Part shown: positions 42,623 to 53,343 of the stretch, piece by piece | Layout: every line of letters begins with the position of its first letter | Numbering within the stretch: the stretch's first letter is position 1 | Origin: Viola odorata | Lineage: Eukaryota > Streptophyta > Magnoliopsida > Malpighiales > Violaceae | Length of the DNA: 64,000 nt | NCBI GenBank assembly: GCA_963691705.1 | Contig: OY829543.1 | Coordinates: 32,697,523-32,761,522 of the forward strand | Direction of reading: 5' to 3' | Made by a program: the position numbers and the translations under genes | The notes under the pieces: generated by a model | Database searches by the model: none | Seen by the model: the letters and a program-made list of their open reading frames with translations, nothing else | Told to the model about the DNA's origin: nothing

Positions 42623-43698
42623 GATAGCCCTTATCTATGGAAGCATTGCTCGGACCAGATAATTCGCCACTGTGTGACTATGGATGAAATGCCCTCGATC
42701 CTCAAATTTTGCCATTCTGAAGGAGGACACTTCGCGACCAAGAAAACTGCCCTCAAAGTTCTAGAAGTCGGTCTCTACTGGCCCACCATTTTCAAGGACA
42801 GCTACTTAACGAATATTATCCCATGTGAGATCTTCGATATCTGGGGCATAGATTTCATGGGCGCGTTCCCCAATTCCTTTGGTAATATCTACATCCTCCT
42901 CGCAGTCGATTATGTTTCCAAATGGGTCGAGGCCAAGGTAACTCGGACCGACGACTCCAAGGTGGTAGTAAACTTTCTACGCACCAATATTTTCAATCGG
43001 TTCTGCAACCGTGTCGTGGCTTCACTTTTGGCCAAGTATGGCGTCCATCATAGGACATCTACAGCCTATCATCCGCAGACAAATGGTCAAGCTGAAGTGT
43101 CAAACCATGAGATTAAGTCTATTCTTGAGGAAACAGTGAATTAGTCCCGAAAGGATTAGAGTCTGAAGTTGGATGACGCGCTCTGGGCTTATCGGACAGC
43201 CTTCAAGACCCTGATTGGTATGACGCCCTACAGACTCGTATATGGCAAGCCATGCCATCTCCCAGTGGAGATAGAGCACAAGGCTTTTTGGGCCATCAGG
43301 AAAGTGAATACGGATCTAGGGCCCGCTGGCCAAAATAGACGTCTGCAGATACAGGAGCTCGAAGAGTTGAGGGACGATGCTTATGAGAATGCCATGCTCT
43401 ACAAGGGCAAGACCAAGGCTTATAACGACAGGCACCTTCATCCCAAAGTTTTGCAGTGGGACAAAGAGTATTATTGTATAACTCACGCTTGCGACTGTTT
43501 GCAGGAAAACTCAAGTCCAAATGGTTCGGACCTTTCATGGTCACGACAGTCTATGACCATGGAGCGGTCGAGATTCAGAACCCCGAAACAGGAACAATCT
43601 TCAAAGTCAATGGCCACAGGCTGAAACCTTTTTATGAAGGATTCAAGCCCTCGACCATTGAGGAGGCCCTGGTGGAACCTCCACCTGTCCAGGCCTAG
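42623..43698 (+). pseudogene. Athila-2 integrase
   Basis: The His part of the zinc finger is present ([14 protein letters not shown]), but the segment with the CXXC pair that Athila-1 retains is deleted at about 42807. The first catalytic Asp is in [11 protein letters not shown]. The region that should carry the second Asp is deleted at about 43000 (NRF directly joined to CNRVVASL). [12 protein letters not shown] carries the Glu. The C-terminus is frameshifted near 43470 and ends [16 protein letters not shown]. Two stops lie at 43142-43160. Confidence 0.9.
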
Positions 43699-44243
43699 AT
43701 TGACATAGCACGTCGAGGTCCCGATGAGTAAACAGACCACACCGGAGGCATTTGATGTGTCGTCTATCCTTTTTCTCTCTCCTTTATCTTTTCCGAATCT
43801 TTTCGAATCCCTTGTTTATATCCCTTTTTATCTCCCTTAATCTCTGTCCTTTCCTTTTCCCAGGAGATTTTATTCCTTTTTATTAGTAATCATCAACCTT
43901 TATTCTCTCTTTTTATCATTATCCTATTTAACTACCCCTTTTTGAAATTTGAAAATATTTTCTCCTATTTAGCTGGTTGGGATACGCACGGGCCATTGTG
44001 CTTCAAGCCCAAGGTGCCACGTCGTCTGACAGAGGGAGCAGAAAAGTAGCCCTAATTAAAGAAAAAGTTGCGCTATTAATTATAGCCATCAGCTTCTTTT
44101 CTCTTTCCCACGCTCCTACTTCGTCCTCACTTTCCTCACAACACAAAACACATCACTATCATCCTCTCACCAGCAACCAAACACCATCTCTCTCCCAAAA
44201 TGTCTCCATCTTCACCACTGTTCTCTTCACATCACTATCAGCC
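43699..44243 (+). other. Pyrimidine-rich pol-env spacer of Athila-2
   Basis: The stretch 43765-43905 is mostly C and T and includes CCTTTTCCCAGGAG at about 43852-43865, which has the look of a 3' splice site. Athila-1 has a similar tract in the same place. An ORF open from 43977 merely extends the env-position frame upstream. Confidence 0.55.
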
Positions 44244-45970
44244 ATGGGAAAAATAAAGAAACCCATCCACAAAAACACTTCCAGGCCCCACCCAGTGGAC
44301 GACCCTGCCAGCCCAGTTCCTTCGCGGTCTAGATCTCAAACATCCCTACACTCTGACTTGTTCAAAACAGCCACTCCACCCTCTGTCCAGCCAATCCCCA
44401 TTCCCTCTCCTCTAGTTATCTCACCGACGTCCGCAGAACAACAACGAGAGTTCACTCCGGTCGAAGACGACCTGGAAATTACTGGCTCTATCCCTCCTAC
44501 CTCCACAACCACCAGGTATGGTCGTACAGTCAAGCTCCCTCATGGATTTGTGGTGGCCAAGCCCAAAGTCAAGGCATCGGCCTCTAAAAGGCTTCCTATA
44601 GATGCTGCTATAGATCGATTTCTAGACCCCGAGGTGAACCTCACAGTGGAGGAAGTCCTCAAGGACATCCTTGTATCTGAATCGGAGGCAGAAGAGGAGG
44701 AGGCTGAGCCAGAGCAGGCAAATGAAGCCCTGGCGGAAGGTAATGGTGAGAGTGGAGAAGCTGAGGAGGAAGAAGAAGAAGCGGCGAGGGAAGCCGCCGA
44801 GAAAGAGAGGAAATAAGTCGCCGCTAAAAAGGCAGCGGCAAAGAAAGGCAAATCGAAAGCTCCAGCCAGAGCGGAGCAACCGGCAGAAGTTGAGACGCCG
44901 GTAGAACAGAAGCGGAAACTACCCCCTTCCAGCAAAGCCAAGACCTCGATATCCAAGAAGTCTCGAGGTCCCGATGAGGTCTCAAATCCCGAGGCCCCAA
45001 GCCAGTTCCCCCTTCTGCATCTCGAGCGACTTCCACCCAGGTCACTTCTAACCTTTTTGTGTTGCATGAATGGTTGATTTTTAATGACAAACCCTCACTT
45101 GATAAACTGCACCAATTGAATCACAAAGGCGTTAGCTCCTATGCGCGCCTGGATATGAACTTTTTAGCCAAGATAGGCATAAAGTCTCGAGTCTGAGAGT
45201 TAGTGGCTAATATTGGTTGGGAAGCCCTAATCTTTCTAGAACACCCCACCTTTATTGAACTCTCGCTTGAGTTCTTTACTACCTTTTGGGTTGCCTCTGA
45301 TAGTTTCAGGCTGAAAGGCAAAGTAGGTCCCAACCTCTCCACCCCTGGTCTGAAAAACTTTAGGTTGGTAAACAAATGGACCCCACTGTCTCTTAATGAA
45401 TTCAATTATCTGCTTGGTTTTGTTAAACCTGATGAGTTAGATTCTGCTACGTATAAAAATGCTATGACTGTTATACCCCATGTTTTTTATGCTTCTTTTG
45501 CGTTTCGTGAGTTTACCAATAACCCTGATGCTAAGTTTGACCCTAAGCAAAGTAAAGCCCATGAAATTGCTGACCCTGCATTGCGCATCCTGCATAGATA
45601 TCTAGCCCTCACCTTTTCGGGTCGGTTTGGATCCTCAGGATAGTTATCTGTGCAGGAGCTTTTCTTTTTATGGTGCATGACGCATAAACGTAGGGTTAAT
45701 CTCAGTTTTTGGGTCGCCTCGGGTATCCTTCATGTTCTAAATGACGACCGAGGTCCTATTTTAGGATCCCTTATCTCCCTGATTGCTGTAAAATTGCATA
45801 GTATTAACCTGTATGACAGCAACCTTTCTGAACCCCTTGCATTCAAAGATTTAGATGTCCGTACCTTAGACGTTATGGGTCATCTCTGTGTTTCACAAGG
45901 TGTGCTGAGTTTCTCTACAGGTTATACACCACTAGGAGATAAGGTTTTCGGGACCAAGGTCAGAGGGTGA
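44244..45970 (+). pseudogene. Athila-2 env-position ORF (putative plant transposon protein domain)
   Basis: The first good start is MGKIKKPIHKN at 44244. The N-terminal half is Ser/Pro-rich, with DDLEITGSIPP, then a Glu-rich acidic stretch and a Lys/Ala-rich basic stretch. After a TAA at 44814, a frameshift near 44998 and a TGA at about 45194, the conserved domain starts at NIGWEALIFLEHPTFIEL. It includes LSLNEFNYLLGF and ALRILHRYLALTFSG, and after a TAG at 45641 LSVQELFFLWCM. Athila-1 has the same domain in the same position. No signal peptide or clear membrane anchor is seen, so this is env only by position. Confidence 0.75.
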
Positions 45971-46438
45971 TTCGACTATCCAGATCCTTCAAGACCCCGA
46001 TCTTCTTCTGTTCCTCCTACCTATGCCGAGACATCTCGCTAAGCCCAAAATACATCTATAGCAGTCTAGACCCCAACTCCAGCTCTTGTCTACGATCCCG
46101 CGTAGATGCGACTCCTCCAGGACATTCTCAGGGAACTTTAGGCTTTGACGGCTGAAGTTGCCCGGCGCAATCTCCCACCCCAATGATCCCGCCCCCGAAC
46201 CATGAACAATTTTTACCACTTTTATTTTTGGATATCCCGTACTATTTTTAAGTTGCTTGAACTCCTTTGTGAGCCCTTCCCGCATTGAGGACAATGTGTT
46301 GCCTAAGTGTGGGGAGGGATTTATTGTGTGCTGTGAATATTTGTTTGCATGTTTAAATTTCTGTTTGCTGCATGACTGCGTGTTTACGGATTTTTCAAAC
46401 TTTTTCGGTTTTTTCTTTTAGTCCTTGCTAGAAAATTT
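45971..46438 (+). other. Athila-2 3' non-coding region, truncated
   Basis: It contains GAGGACAATGTGTTGCC followed by TAAGTGTGGGGAGGG at about 46286-46315, a block also found (inverted) in Athila-1 and Athila-5. It is then cut by the Athila-5 LTR at 46439. Confidence 0.7.
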
Positions 46439-46891
46439 TGATGTGTACATGACCGGCGTCGAACCCGTCAAAAATAATTAAGAGTTACAACTTTCTACTA
46501 AGAACAAATAGTTTGTAGATAGCAGTAAAAGGATCGAACCACAGAGAGTTAAGGTACAATTATTATGTGTGCTTGTGAATGTCAGTGATAACACTTAGGT
46601 GAAAAGTGGGGTTTGTGTCACGACTAAAACTGGAAAAGTAATTAAAGTAGTAAAATTGTCTTAGCCAAGAATGGTGATCTTGGTCAAAAAAGCAGATTCA
46701 GAGATAGAGATCAAATATGAGAGTAGTTTCTTAGTAGAGGCTGGCAAGCTATGAGACATGAGGTGCGATCATCAACGTAAGGATATTCATCTCCAATCCA
46801 CAAAGTTGCTATAAGATCAAGGTACACTTATGACCCCTGTTTCCCTCCTATATCAACACCACCTCAGGTACGCTTAGAGATGATGTCTTAC
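46439..46891 (-). repeat. Athila-5 3' LTR, left part
   Basis: It starts TGATGTGTACATGACC on the plus strand and contains the GATCGAACCACAGAGAG segment typical of the U5 side of Athila LTRs here. CTTAC at 46887-46891 is the duplicated target of the Tat element. Confidence 0.8.
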
Positions 46892-47476
46892 TGATAACAA
46901 TAGACATAACGTTAGGGGCATTTTCGTCCTCACACCTCACGATTAGGGACGAAAGGCTGCTGTCCCCACCGGGCGGACAACCTCGAGGCTATCGCCTCTC
47001 GCGGAACGATGAGCACTGGGATGGTCGACATCAGCGGGGGGGTGGGGCTCACACGATTATCTAGCCGTGTGCACGGCGTTATCCCATCCCAGGCAAGGCA
47101 TGACGTCTCTTGAGGAGCGTGGGCGTTATCTCGCCTATATAACGCCCACCCCCCAGGTATAACGCAACGATAGCATACTTCACTAATGGGAAATTCCAGC
47201 CACCTGTCAGACCCGTTATCACTCCTGAATAACGTGATTCTCCTAGAAAATACTCAATATTCCGCCTATAAATACTCCCATGATCAGGGAAGAAGGTAAG
47301 CCTAAGACCGCTAGCCAAAGCTCTGCTATTTTCACTACCCCTACTGACTTAAGCATCGGAGTGTTCGCGCCGGAGACCCCCTTTGGTGCTTTGTAGGTAC
47401 ATCGGACGGCAGTGAACAATGAACCTAGGAAGTCATCTTCCCCATCTGCCCTTCGGCAGAAACCTGAATCTTATCA
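46892..47476 (+). repeat. Tat element 5' LTR
   Basis: It is 585 bp, TGATAACAATAG to AATCTTATCA. It contains a G-rich run near 47035 whose length differs from the 3' copy. TATAAATAC at about 47267 may be the TATA box. Confidence 0.93.
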
Positions 47477-47479
47477 AAT

Positions 47480-47497
47480 TGGTGCTTTCATTGAGAG
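47480..47497 (+). promoter_or_regulatory. Tat element primer binding site
   Basis: TGGTGCTTTCATTGAGAG begins three bases after the LTR, the normal position. The priming tRNA is not identified here. Confidence 0.7.
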
Positions 47498-47562
47498 CAT
47501 TGGTTCTATTAAGTGAGCGTCCTTAATAGCCAAGCTTTGTGTTTCTTGAAGATCGAGGAATC

Positions 47563-48735
47563 ATGGCTTCAGATTCAGATGTTACACCGTCCCAATCTTT
47601 CAGTCTTCCTTTTGCTACCCGTAGGGTACTTTTTCCTTTTGCCACTTCTAGCGTTTCTACCATGACGCAGGAAATTCCCTAAGGAACGTCAGATCTCTCC
47701 TTTGGGCAAACAACGGGAACACCCGTTTCCCAGATGTATAATTCCTCCTCTCAAATGGCAGGACCTAGTTATTCCACTCCCCTTGTAAGGGGGTTCGCGA
47801 CGGATAGTGCAGGCAATCCTCTCATAAATTCAATATCAGCTCTTCATGCTCAGCTAGACCACCTGACTAAGTTAGCTGTGGGATTTACGCCCCATGTTTC
47901 AGGACCTAGCGCACCTTCTCAGATAGGTTTTACTCCTCCTATGGTCACCGATCGACCGTTATCGCCTCGATAATCTAGGGGCATTCCGTTAACCTTACCT
48001 GCGATATCGATCCCTGTCAGTTTCATGCAACTCGTGCATAGACACGTCGAACCTTCTGCGCACTACACGAGAGAAATCCCTATTTTCGAAGGGGAATGAT
48101 GGCATGACGAGTACAGAGATCATTGGGATGACAGGCGAGACGAGACATTTAGAGACCCATCTCCTAGGCACAGTGAGAGGTCGAGTAATAGAAGACATCG
48201 AACCCGAACACCTAGGAGTCGCAGTCGATCTCGCAAGCGGCATCGCGAGTATGACCTATGAGACCAAAGGCACCATGGAGAAGTTTCTCCTCCCCGTCAA
48301 CCTCGTGGGATTCCCGATGATGACGCTGGTTACCCATTCAGCTACCGCGTAAGACACCACAGGGTCAGCCGATACATAAAAATTCCCGCAGAATCGTACG
48401 ATGGCACAAAGGATCCTATCTCCCACCTTAATAAGGTGAAAGATTTTGTACAGTTTCAAACTCATAGTGACGGGGCATTATGTCAGATCTTTGTCATGAC
48501 ACTGTCGGGTGTAGCGCGTCTCTGGTTTGAGGGACTCCCAGCAGGGTCTATTGATAGTTTTTCTCAGTTGGAAACTAAGTTCCGGAGCCGATTTAGCACG
48601 GCTGTCCCTATCAAGAAATCTGCGGCAGCATTATTCGATATCCATCGAAAACCGCAGGAATCCTTGAAGGATTTCCTGGGCCGCTTTGATCTTGAGATGT
48701 CATTAACACCAGGTGTTCACACCGAAGGCTACTTA
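47563..48735 (+). pseudogene. Tat element gag, truncated
   Basis: It starts MASDSDVTPSQS, has a TAA at about 47680 and a second stop at 47971, and shifts frame before the capsid domain at 48436-48735 (VMTLSGVARLWFEGLP, FSQLETKFRSRF, ESLKDFLGRFDLE). At about 48735 the gag sequence is joined directly to RT, so the nucleocapsid end and the protease are missing. Confidence 0.85.
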
Positions 48736-50226
48736 TTGCTATACGACAATGCCGTTTGGATTGAAAAATGCTGGATCAACCTTCCAGCACATGGCGAACA
48801 AAGTCTTTGAGAGGTAGATTGGAAAGAACGTAGAGGCCTACGTGGATGATATATTAGTCAAAAGTCGAAGCTTAAAGGACCACTGAGCTGACTTGGAAGA
48901 AGTCTTCAGTGTGATGAAAGAATACAAGATGAAGCTGAACCCCCGTAAATGCATGTTTACGTTCCAAACAGGTAAATTCTTAGGCTACGTGGTCAGTCAG
49001 AAAGGCATCCAACCTAACCCTTCGAAAGTGAAGGCTATCCAGGATATGATATCTCCTCGAACCGTCAAAGAAGTGCAGAAGCTCATAGGGTGCATTATCG
49101 CTCTAGGACGGTTTATTTCTAAGCAAGGTGAAAGATGTCTACCTTTCTTCAAGGTTATTCGTAAGAAAGCCCCTTTTGGATGGACCGAAGAAAGTGAGGA
49201 AGCATTTGCTGGCGTAAAAGCCTACCTTTCATCTGATCTGGTGCTGACAAGACCCGAGCCAGGTGATACCTTATATTTGTATCTGGGCGTTGCTGACGAG
49301 GTGGTCAGCGTTGTCCTCGTGCGAAGCGATAGGCATGTTCATCGCCCCGTATTCTTCGCCAGTCATGTACTGAAAGACGCCGAGTTACGATACACTCGCA
49401 TTGAGAAAATAGCGTTTGCACTAGTACAAGCAACGCAGAAGATGGATCGGTACTTCCAAGCCCACCCTGTCATAGTACTTATGGATCAACCTTTGAGAAA
49501 GATTTTCAGAAAACCCGAGTCTTCAGGAAGGATGCTAATCTGGGTAATTGAACTCGAATAATACGGATTACAGTATAAGGCCAGACCCTCCATAAAAGCT
49601 CAAGCGCTAGCATATTTCATAGCAGAATGCACATTCACACAAGATCCATTGACGGACTTACCAGAAGAGGAAACAAATGACATGGACCTTCTGTCCCCGG
49701 AAACATACACAGACTTGTGGGTTATCCACGTGGATGGGGCCAAGAATCAAGAGTTAGCTAGAGCAGGAATCTTTATGATGGGGCCGAATGACATATAAAT
49801 ACGGTACGCTATCAGAATTTTACAACCGTCGTCCAATAACGTGGCAGAATACGAGTCGTTACTAGCTGGACTCAGAATAGGTAGGAGTTTCTCTGCCGAA
49901 GCCACACACGAAACCGGAATGACGTGCGATTTGCAACTAAAGATATGTGGAGATTCCAAACTGATAATAGACCAAGTCTTGGGAAACTCCCAAGCCAGAG
50001 AACCCATCATGATTCAATACCTCTCTAAAGTGAAATGTGAGCTAATAGAAATACAAAAAAAGGGCATGCAAGTCAGCTTTGAGCATATCCCTCGAGAGGA
50101 TAATGCTGAGGCTAACAATCTTGCCAAAATGGCAGCCAACCCGGAAGCCTCTATACCTAAGGGCGTGTACTATGGAGAGATATTTGTACCATCTTTCATG
50201 GAAGAACAAGTATCGCTTTGCGTTTA
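48736..50226 (+). pseudogene. Tat element RT, RNase H and second (archaeal-like) RNase H
   Basis: RT starts mid-domain at MPFGLKNAG (frame changes near 48750) and has the catalytic YVDDILVKS at about 48841-48867. The connection and first RNase H lie at 48893-49561 (KFLGYVVSQKGIQPN, LYLYLGVADEVVSVVLV). After a TAA at 49559 a second RNase H reads WVIHVDGAKNQ, EYESLLAGLRIG, CGDSKLIIDQVLG and HIPREDNAEANNLAKMA (about 49720-50150). The dual arrangement is typical of Tat. Stops at 49559, 49797 and 50224 make it inactive. Confidence 0.9.
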
Positions 50227-51475
50227 AGAAGTCGAAGACGATTGGAGAATTCCCGTAATAAAATATTTAAAGCACGACGAGTTGCCAGTAGATAACGCTA
50301 AAAAGAGAAAAGTCTTGAAACAAGCGGCACGATGCACATACTACAACGGGGAACTGCTTCGGAGATGCTTCTCTCATCCAGCCGCAAGGTGCATAACAGA
50401 GCGGGAAGGCCTCCACACTTTGCGAGAAATCCACGAAGGAATATGCGGCATGCACGTGTCTGGCGATACTATGACCGCGCAAGTTTTCCGGTCGGGATTC
50501 TATTGGCCCATCATTCGTAGGGACTGCCATACCTTCGTACGAACCTGTCAGAAATGTCAAGAATTTGCTAAGATTCCCCGGAAACCTGCCGTGGAAATTT
50601 CTGAGATAGTCGCTCCTTGCCCGTTTGCTAAATGGGGAATTGACATTTTAGGCCCTTTTCCAAAAGCCAGATATCAGCTAAAGTTTATGGTCATGGCGGT
50701 GGACTACTTCACGAAATGGGCAGAAGCAGAAGCGGTAGCTAACATCACTACAGAGAAAATCTAGCGTTTCTTCAAATATCAAGTCATAATGCGATTCGGA
50801 GTACCTCGCATATTAGTCAGCGATAACGGAACACAATTCATGAGTAAATTTTTTAAAGATCAGTGCGCGAAATTTTAGATTTAACAGAGGTTCTCTTCCG
50901 TAGCACATCCGCAGACTAATGGTCAGGCGGAAGTGACCAATCGCAGTATTCTCAGCGGCATCAAAAAGAACTTGGAAGGTTCTAAAAAGAAATGGGCAGA
51001 CGAACTACCTTACGTGATATGGGCCTATAGTATGACTGTCAAAACCAGCACAGGAGAAACCCCTTTCGCGTTAGCTTTCGGCACAGAGGTCGTTACGCTA
51101 GTAGAAATTGGCACCTTAAGCCTGAGGGTGGCATATTTCAAAGAGGAAATAAATGAAGAAAGGTTACGCGCTAACCTTGATACGCTACTAGAGTTGTAAG
51201 AAAAAACTCTTTTGAAAACTCTGCATTACAAGAGAAAAATTGCACGATATCACAACAGACAAGTCAGAGAACGACTGCTCAAAATAGGAGATTTAGTGCT
51301 CAGGGACAAACGAGCGGCTGGACAACGCATGGGGAAGCTCAGTCCAAACTGGGACGGCCTGTATCATGTTACTCGTGTTATCGGAAAGGGAGCATAGCAT
51401 TTGGAAACACTTGACGGTACCCCCTTACAAAATTCTTAGAACATAGCTCGCTTGAAATTATATCATGCTAGAAGC
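50227..51475 (+). pseudogene. Tat element integrase
   Basis: The zinc finger has HEGICGMHVSG and CQKCQEF. The core shows KWGIDILGPFP, VSDNGTQF and [12 protein letters not shown], the three acidic catalytic positions. The C-terminal domain has RVRERLLKIGDLVLRDKR and GKLSPNWDGLYHV. Stops at 50762, about 50878, 51197 and 51395 break it. Confidence 0.9.
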
Positions 51476-51580
51476 TGATTTTCCCTCCATTTGGTAATAT
51501 TAGCATGCTTTGATGAATGAATCAAGAACATTTCCCGTGCATTCTTTGACTGATAGCATGCAGATAACGAAGAATGCCAG

Positions 51581-52080
51581 GAGTGAAAATCCTATCCTTG
51601 TGATGGTCGATCCTGATCAGACGGCTCACTAAAACGAGGCACGCCCTGGCATGATCTTTAGTGTCGGGAGTGAAAATCCTATCCTTGTGGCAACCGTGCT
51701 AACACAGACGGCCCATTAAGATGAGGCACCCCCCGACACCCCCGAGAGTGAAAATCCTATCCTTGTGGCAACCATGCTAACACAGATGGCCCACTAAGAC
51801 GAGGCACGCCCCGGTGTCCCTGGGAGTGAAAATTCTATCCTTGTGACAACCGTGCTCACATAGACAGATCACTAAGACGAGGCACACCCCAGGGAGGTAG
51901 TAACTCCATCCTGGAAGTGAAAATCCTATCCTTGTGATGACTGTGCTAACACCGACAACTCACTAAGACGAGGCGCACTCCAGAGATACGAGGTTTCAAC
52001 GCCTGGAAGTGAAAATCCTATCCTTGTGATGGTCGGTCCTGATCAGACGACTCACTAAGACGAGGCACGCTCTAGGCCGA
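51581..52080 (+). repeat. Six-copy tandem repeat, 78-92 bp units, after pol
   Basis: Units start at 51581, 51668, 51746, 51824, 51914 and 52006. Each begins GAGTGAAAATCCTATCCTTG or a one-base variant and contains a CTAAGACGAGGCACGC segment. Copies 1 and 6 share a variant middle (TGATCAGACG). There is no long ORF. Such arrays in the 3' region of Tat-type elements are a known source of satellite DNA. Confidence 0.92.
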
Positions 52081-52840
52081 CCGTGGACATTTGAAATAAC
52101 AAGGGGTACCCCAGCCAGTAACCGGATGATAAATACCCGGCAAAGTAGAGCTGGAAAGATATCTTTATTGCAAAAGTAATACCCTGGCAAGACCAGATTT
52201 AGTAGAGCTAAGTGATCCCCCTAACAGCAAAGGGCGGCATCAATCTACCCCTTACACAACGCAACAGAGATGGCGTTAGTTTATCTTTCGGGACATCACC
52301 AAAGGGAAGATGATGAAGCAGCATCAGCTATATGACATGCGGAAATTATTTCCTAGTTCTCAGAAACTAAATTACAGAGAATCCTATCTCAGAAACTAAA
52401 TTATTATGGTTTGTGAAAGAAGCCCGTTCATTGTGATAATTATCCACTGTGGCAAAACTATGGACAGCATAAGGACTTGTGCGCTAGAATAATCTCCTCA
52501 GCGATAGGCCTCCGAAGGGATATTATCTTACTGAATTCGCATATCTCCAAGAGCGGAAATACCTTAACAATCCGTGTGCGATGTGTTACCATGAAGCTAC
52601 ATTACTAATGCCACGGTTAATTTACCACATGAGGTATGATGATTATACGATTCTGATTTTAACAATGCTTACTAACTGTACTATGGCAGAAACATCGCGG
52701 AACAAGATTCATGAACAAAATTCCAAATAAAAAAGCAACAACTATTTAAGGCAAACCCGACGTTGTCTGTATTACAAGTATCCTCTAAGGATAGGCAAAA
52801 GTGTGCTAACACCAAAAAGTAAAAGATTGAAACATATCAC
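52081..52840. other. Non-coding Tat internal region
   Basis: No conserved ORF or repeat is recognised between the tandem array and the antisense ORFs. Confidence 0.5.
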
Positions 52841-53287
52841 TTATGAAGGAGCTACCGAATTGTTCCTTTCCTGGTCGGCGACCTTCTCCTTATGGAAGCT
52901 CTCGTCAGTTACATACGGGGACTTCTCCTCATAGTACCGAGTAAGCACGTCAATTTGAAGGGCATCTGCTCCATGATGCTGCATGAAAGCGTCTGTCATA
53001 AGCCCCGCTCCCTCTCGTAGATACCAACGGTATTTATCAGCGGAAAGATTGAGCTCAGTAGACAACTCAGCGTTTCTGCGCCTTTCCACCTCAAGCCTAA
53101 CCTCTGCTTCAGAAAAACGTGTATTTAGAACAACCTCGTTATGTTTCTCATCCTCCAAGGCAAGTCTAGCGGCCTCTGCTTCCTTCTTGGTAGCGGTCAC
53201 GACATCCAGAAGTCCCTGACGCTCATTCGTCAGTCTATCTATCTCTTTTTGTCTCTCTGCTGCTATCCTCGCATTATCCTCATCCAA
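52841..53287 (-). CDS. Antisense coiled-coil ORF in the Tat element
   Basis: The ORF is 148 codons long. Residues 1-75 are charged heptad-like sequence (ERQKEIDRLTNERQGLL, EAEAARLALEDEKHN, RRRNAELSTELN), a probable coiled coil. The rest is a less structured tail. It lies 57 bp downstream of the gypsy-type-domain ORF on the same strand, in another frame. In many plant proteins with that domain a coiled coil follows it, so the two are probably parts of one gene, joined by splicing or separated by a frameshift. The start codon is therefore uncertain. Function is unknown. Confidence 0.6.
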   Translation of the reverse strand: MDEDNARIAAERQKEIDRLTNERQGLLDVVTATKKEAEAARLALEDEKHNEVVLNTRFSEAEVRLEVERRRNAELSTELNLSADKYRWYLREGAGLMTDAFMQHHGADALQIDVLTRYYEEKSPYVTDESFHKEKVADQERNNSVAPS

Positions 53288-53343
53288 ATAATGAAGGTGA
53301 CAAAACGAAGAAAATAACCGTGAACGGATGAGATTTTGCGCTC

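Larger units (their letters stand above)
36705..46438 (+). mobile_element. Athila-2: plus-strand Athila-type element
   Basis: The parts in order are 5' LTR, primer site, gag, protease, RT, RNase H, integrase, pyrimidine-rich spacer, env-position ORF, and the GAGGACAATGTGTTGCC purine-tract block at about 46286-46315. It is interrupted at 46438 by the Athila-5 LTR, so its 3' LTR lies beyond the window, if it exists. Every ORF carries stops or frameshifts, and three in-frame deletions remove catalytic modules. Confidence 0.88.

Noticed and set aside
44540..45067. Ser/Ala-rich 175-codon minus ORF and overlapping plus ORFs
   Set aside because: They are mirror frames of the acidic and Lys/Ala-rich env-position coding sequence.
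51581..52080. Tandem repeat as a CRISPR array or a coding repeat
   Set aside because: The whole unit repeats, not a short repeat with unique spacers, and no frame stays open across it.
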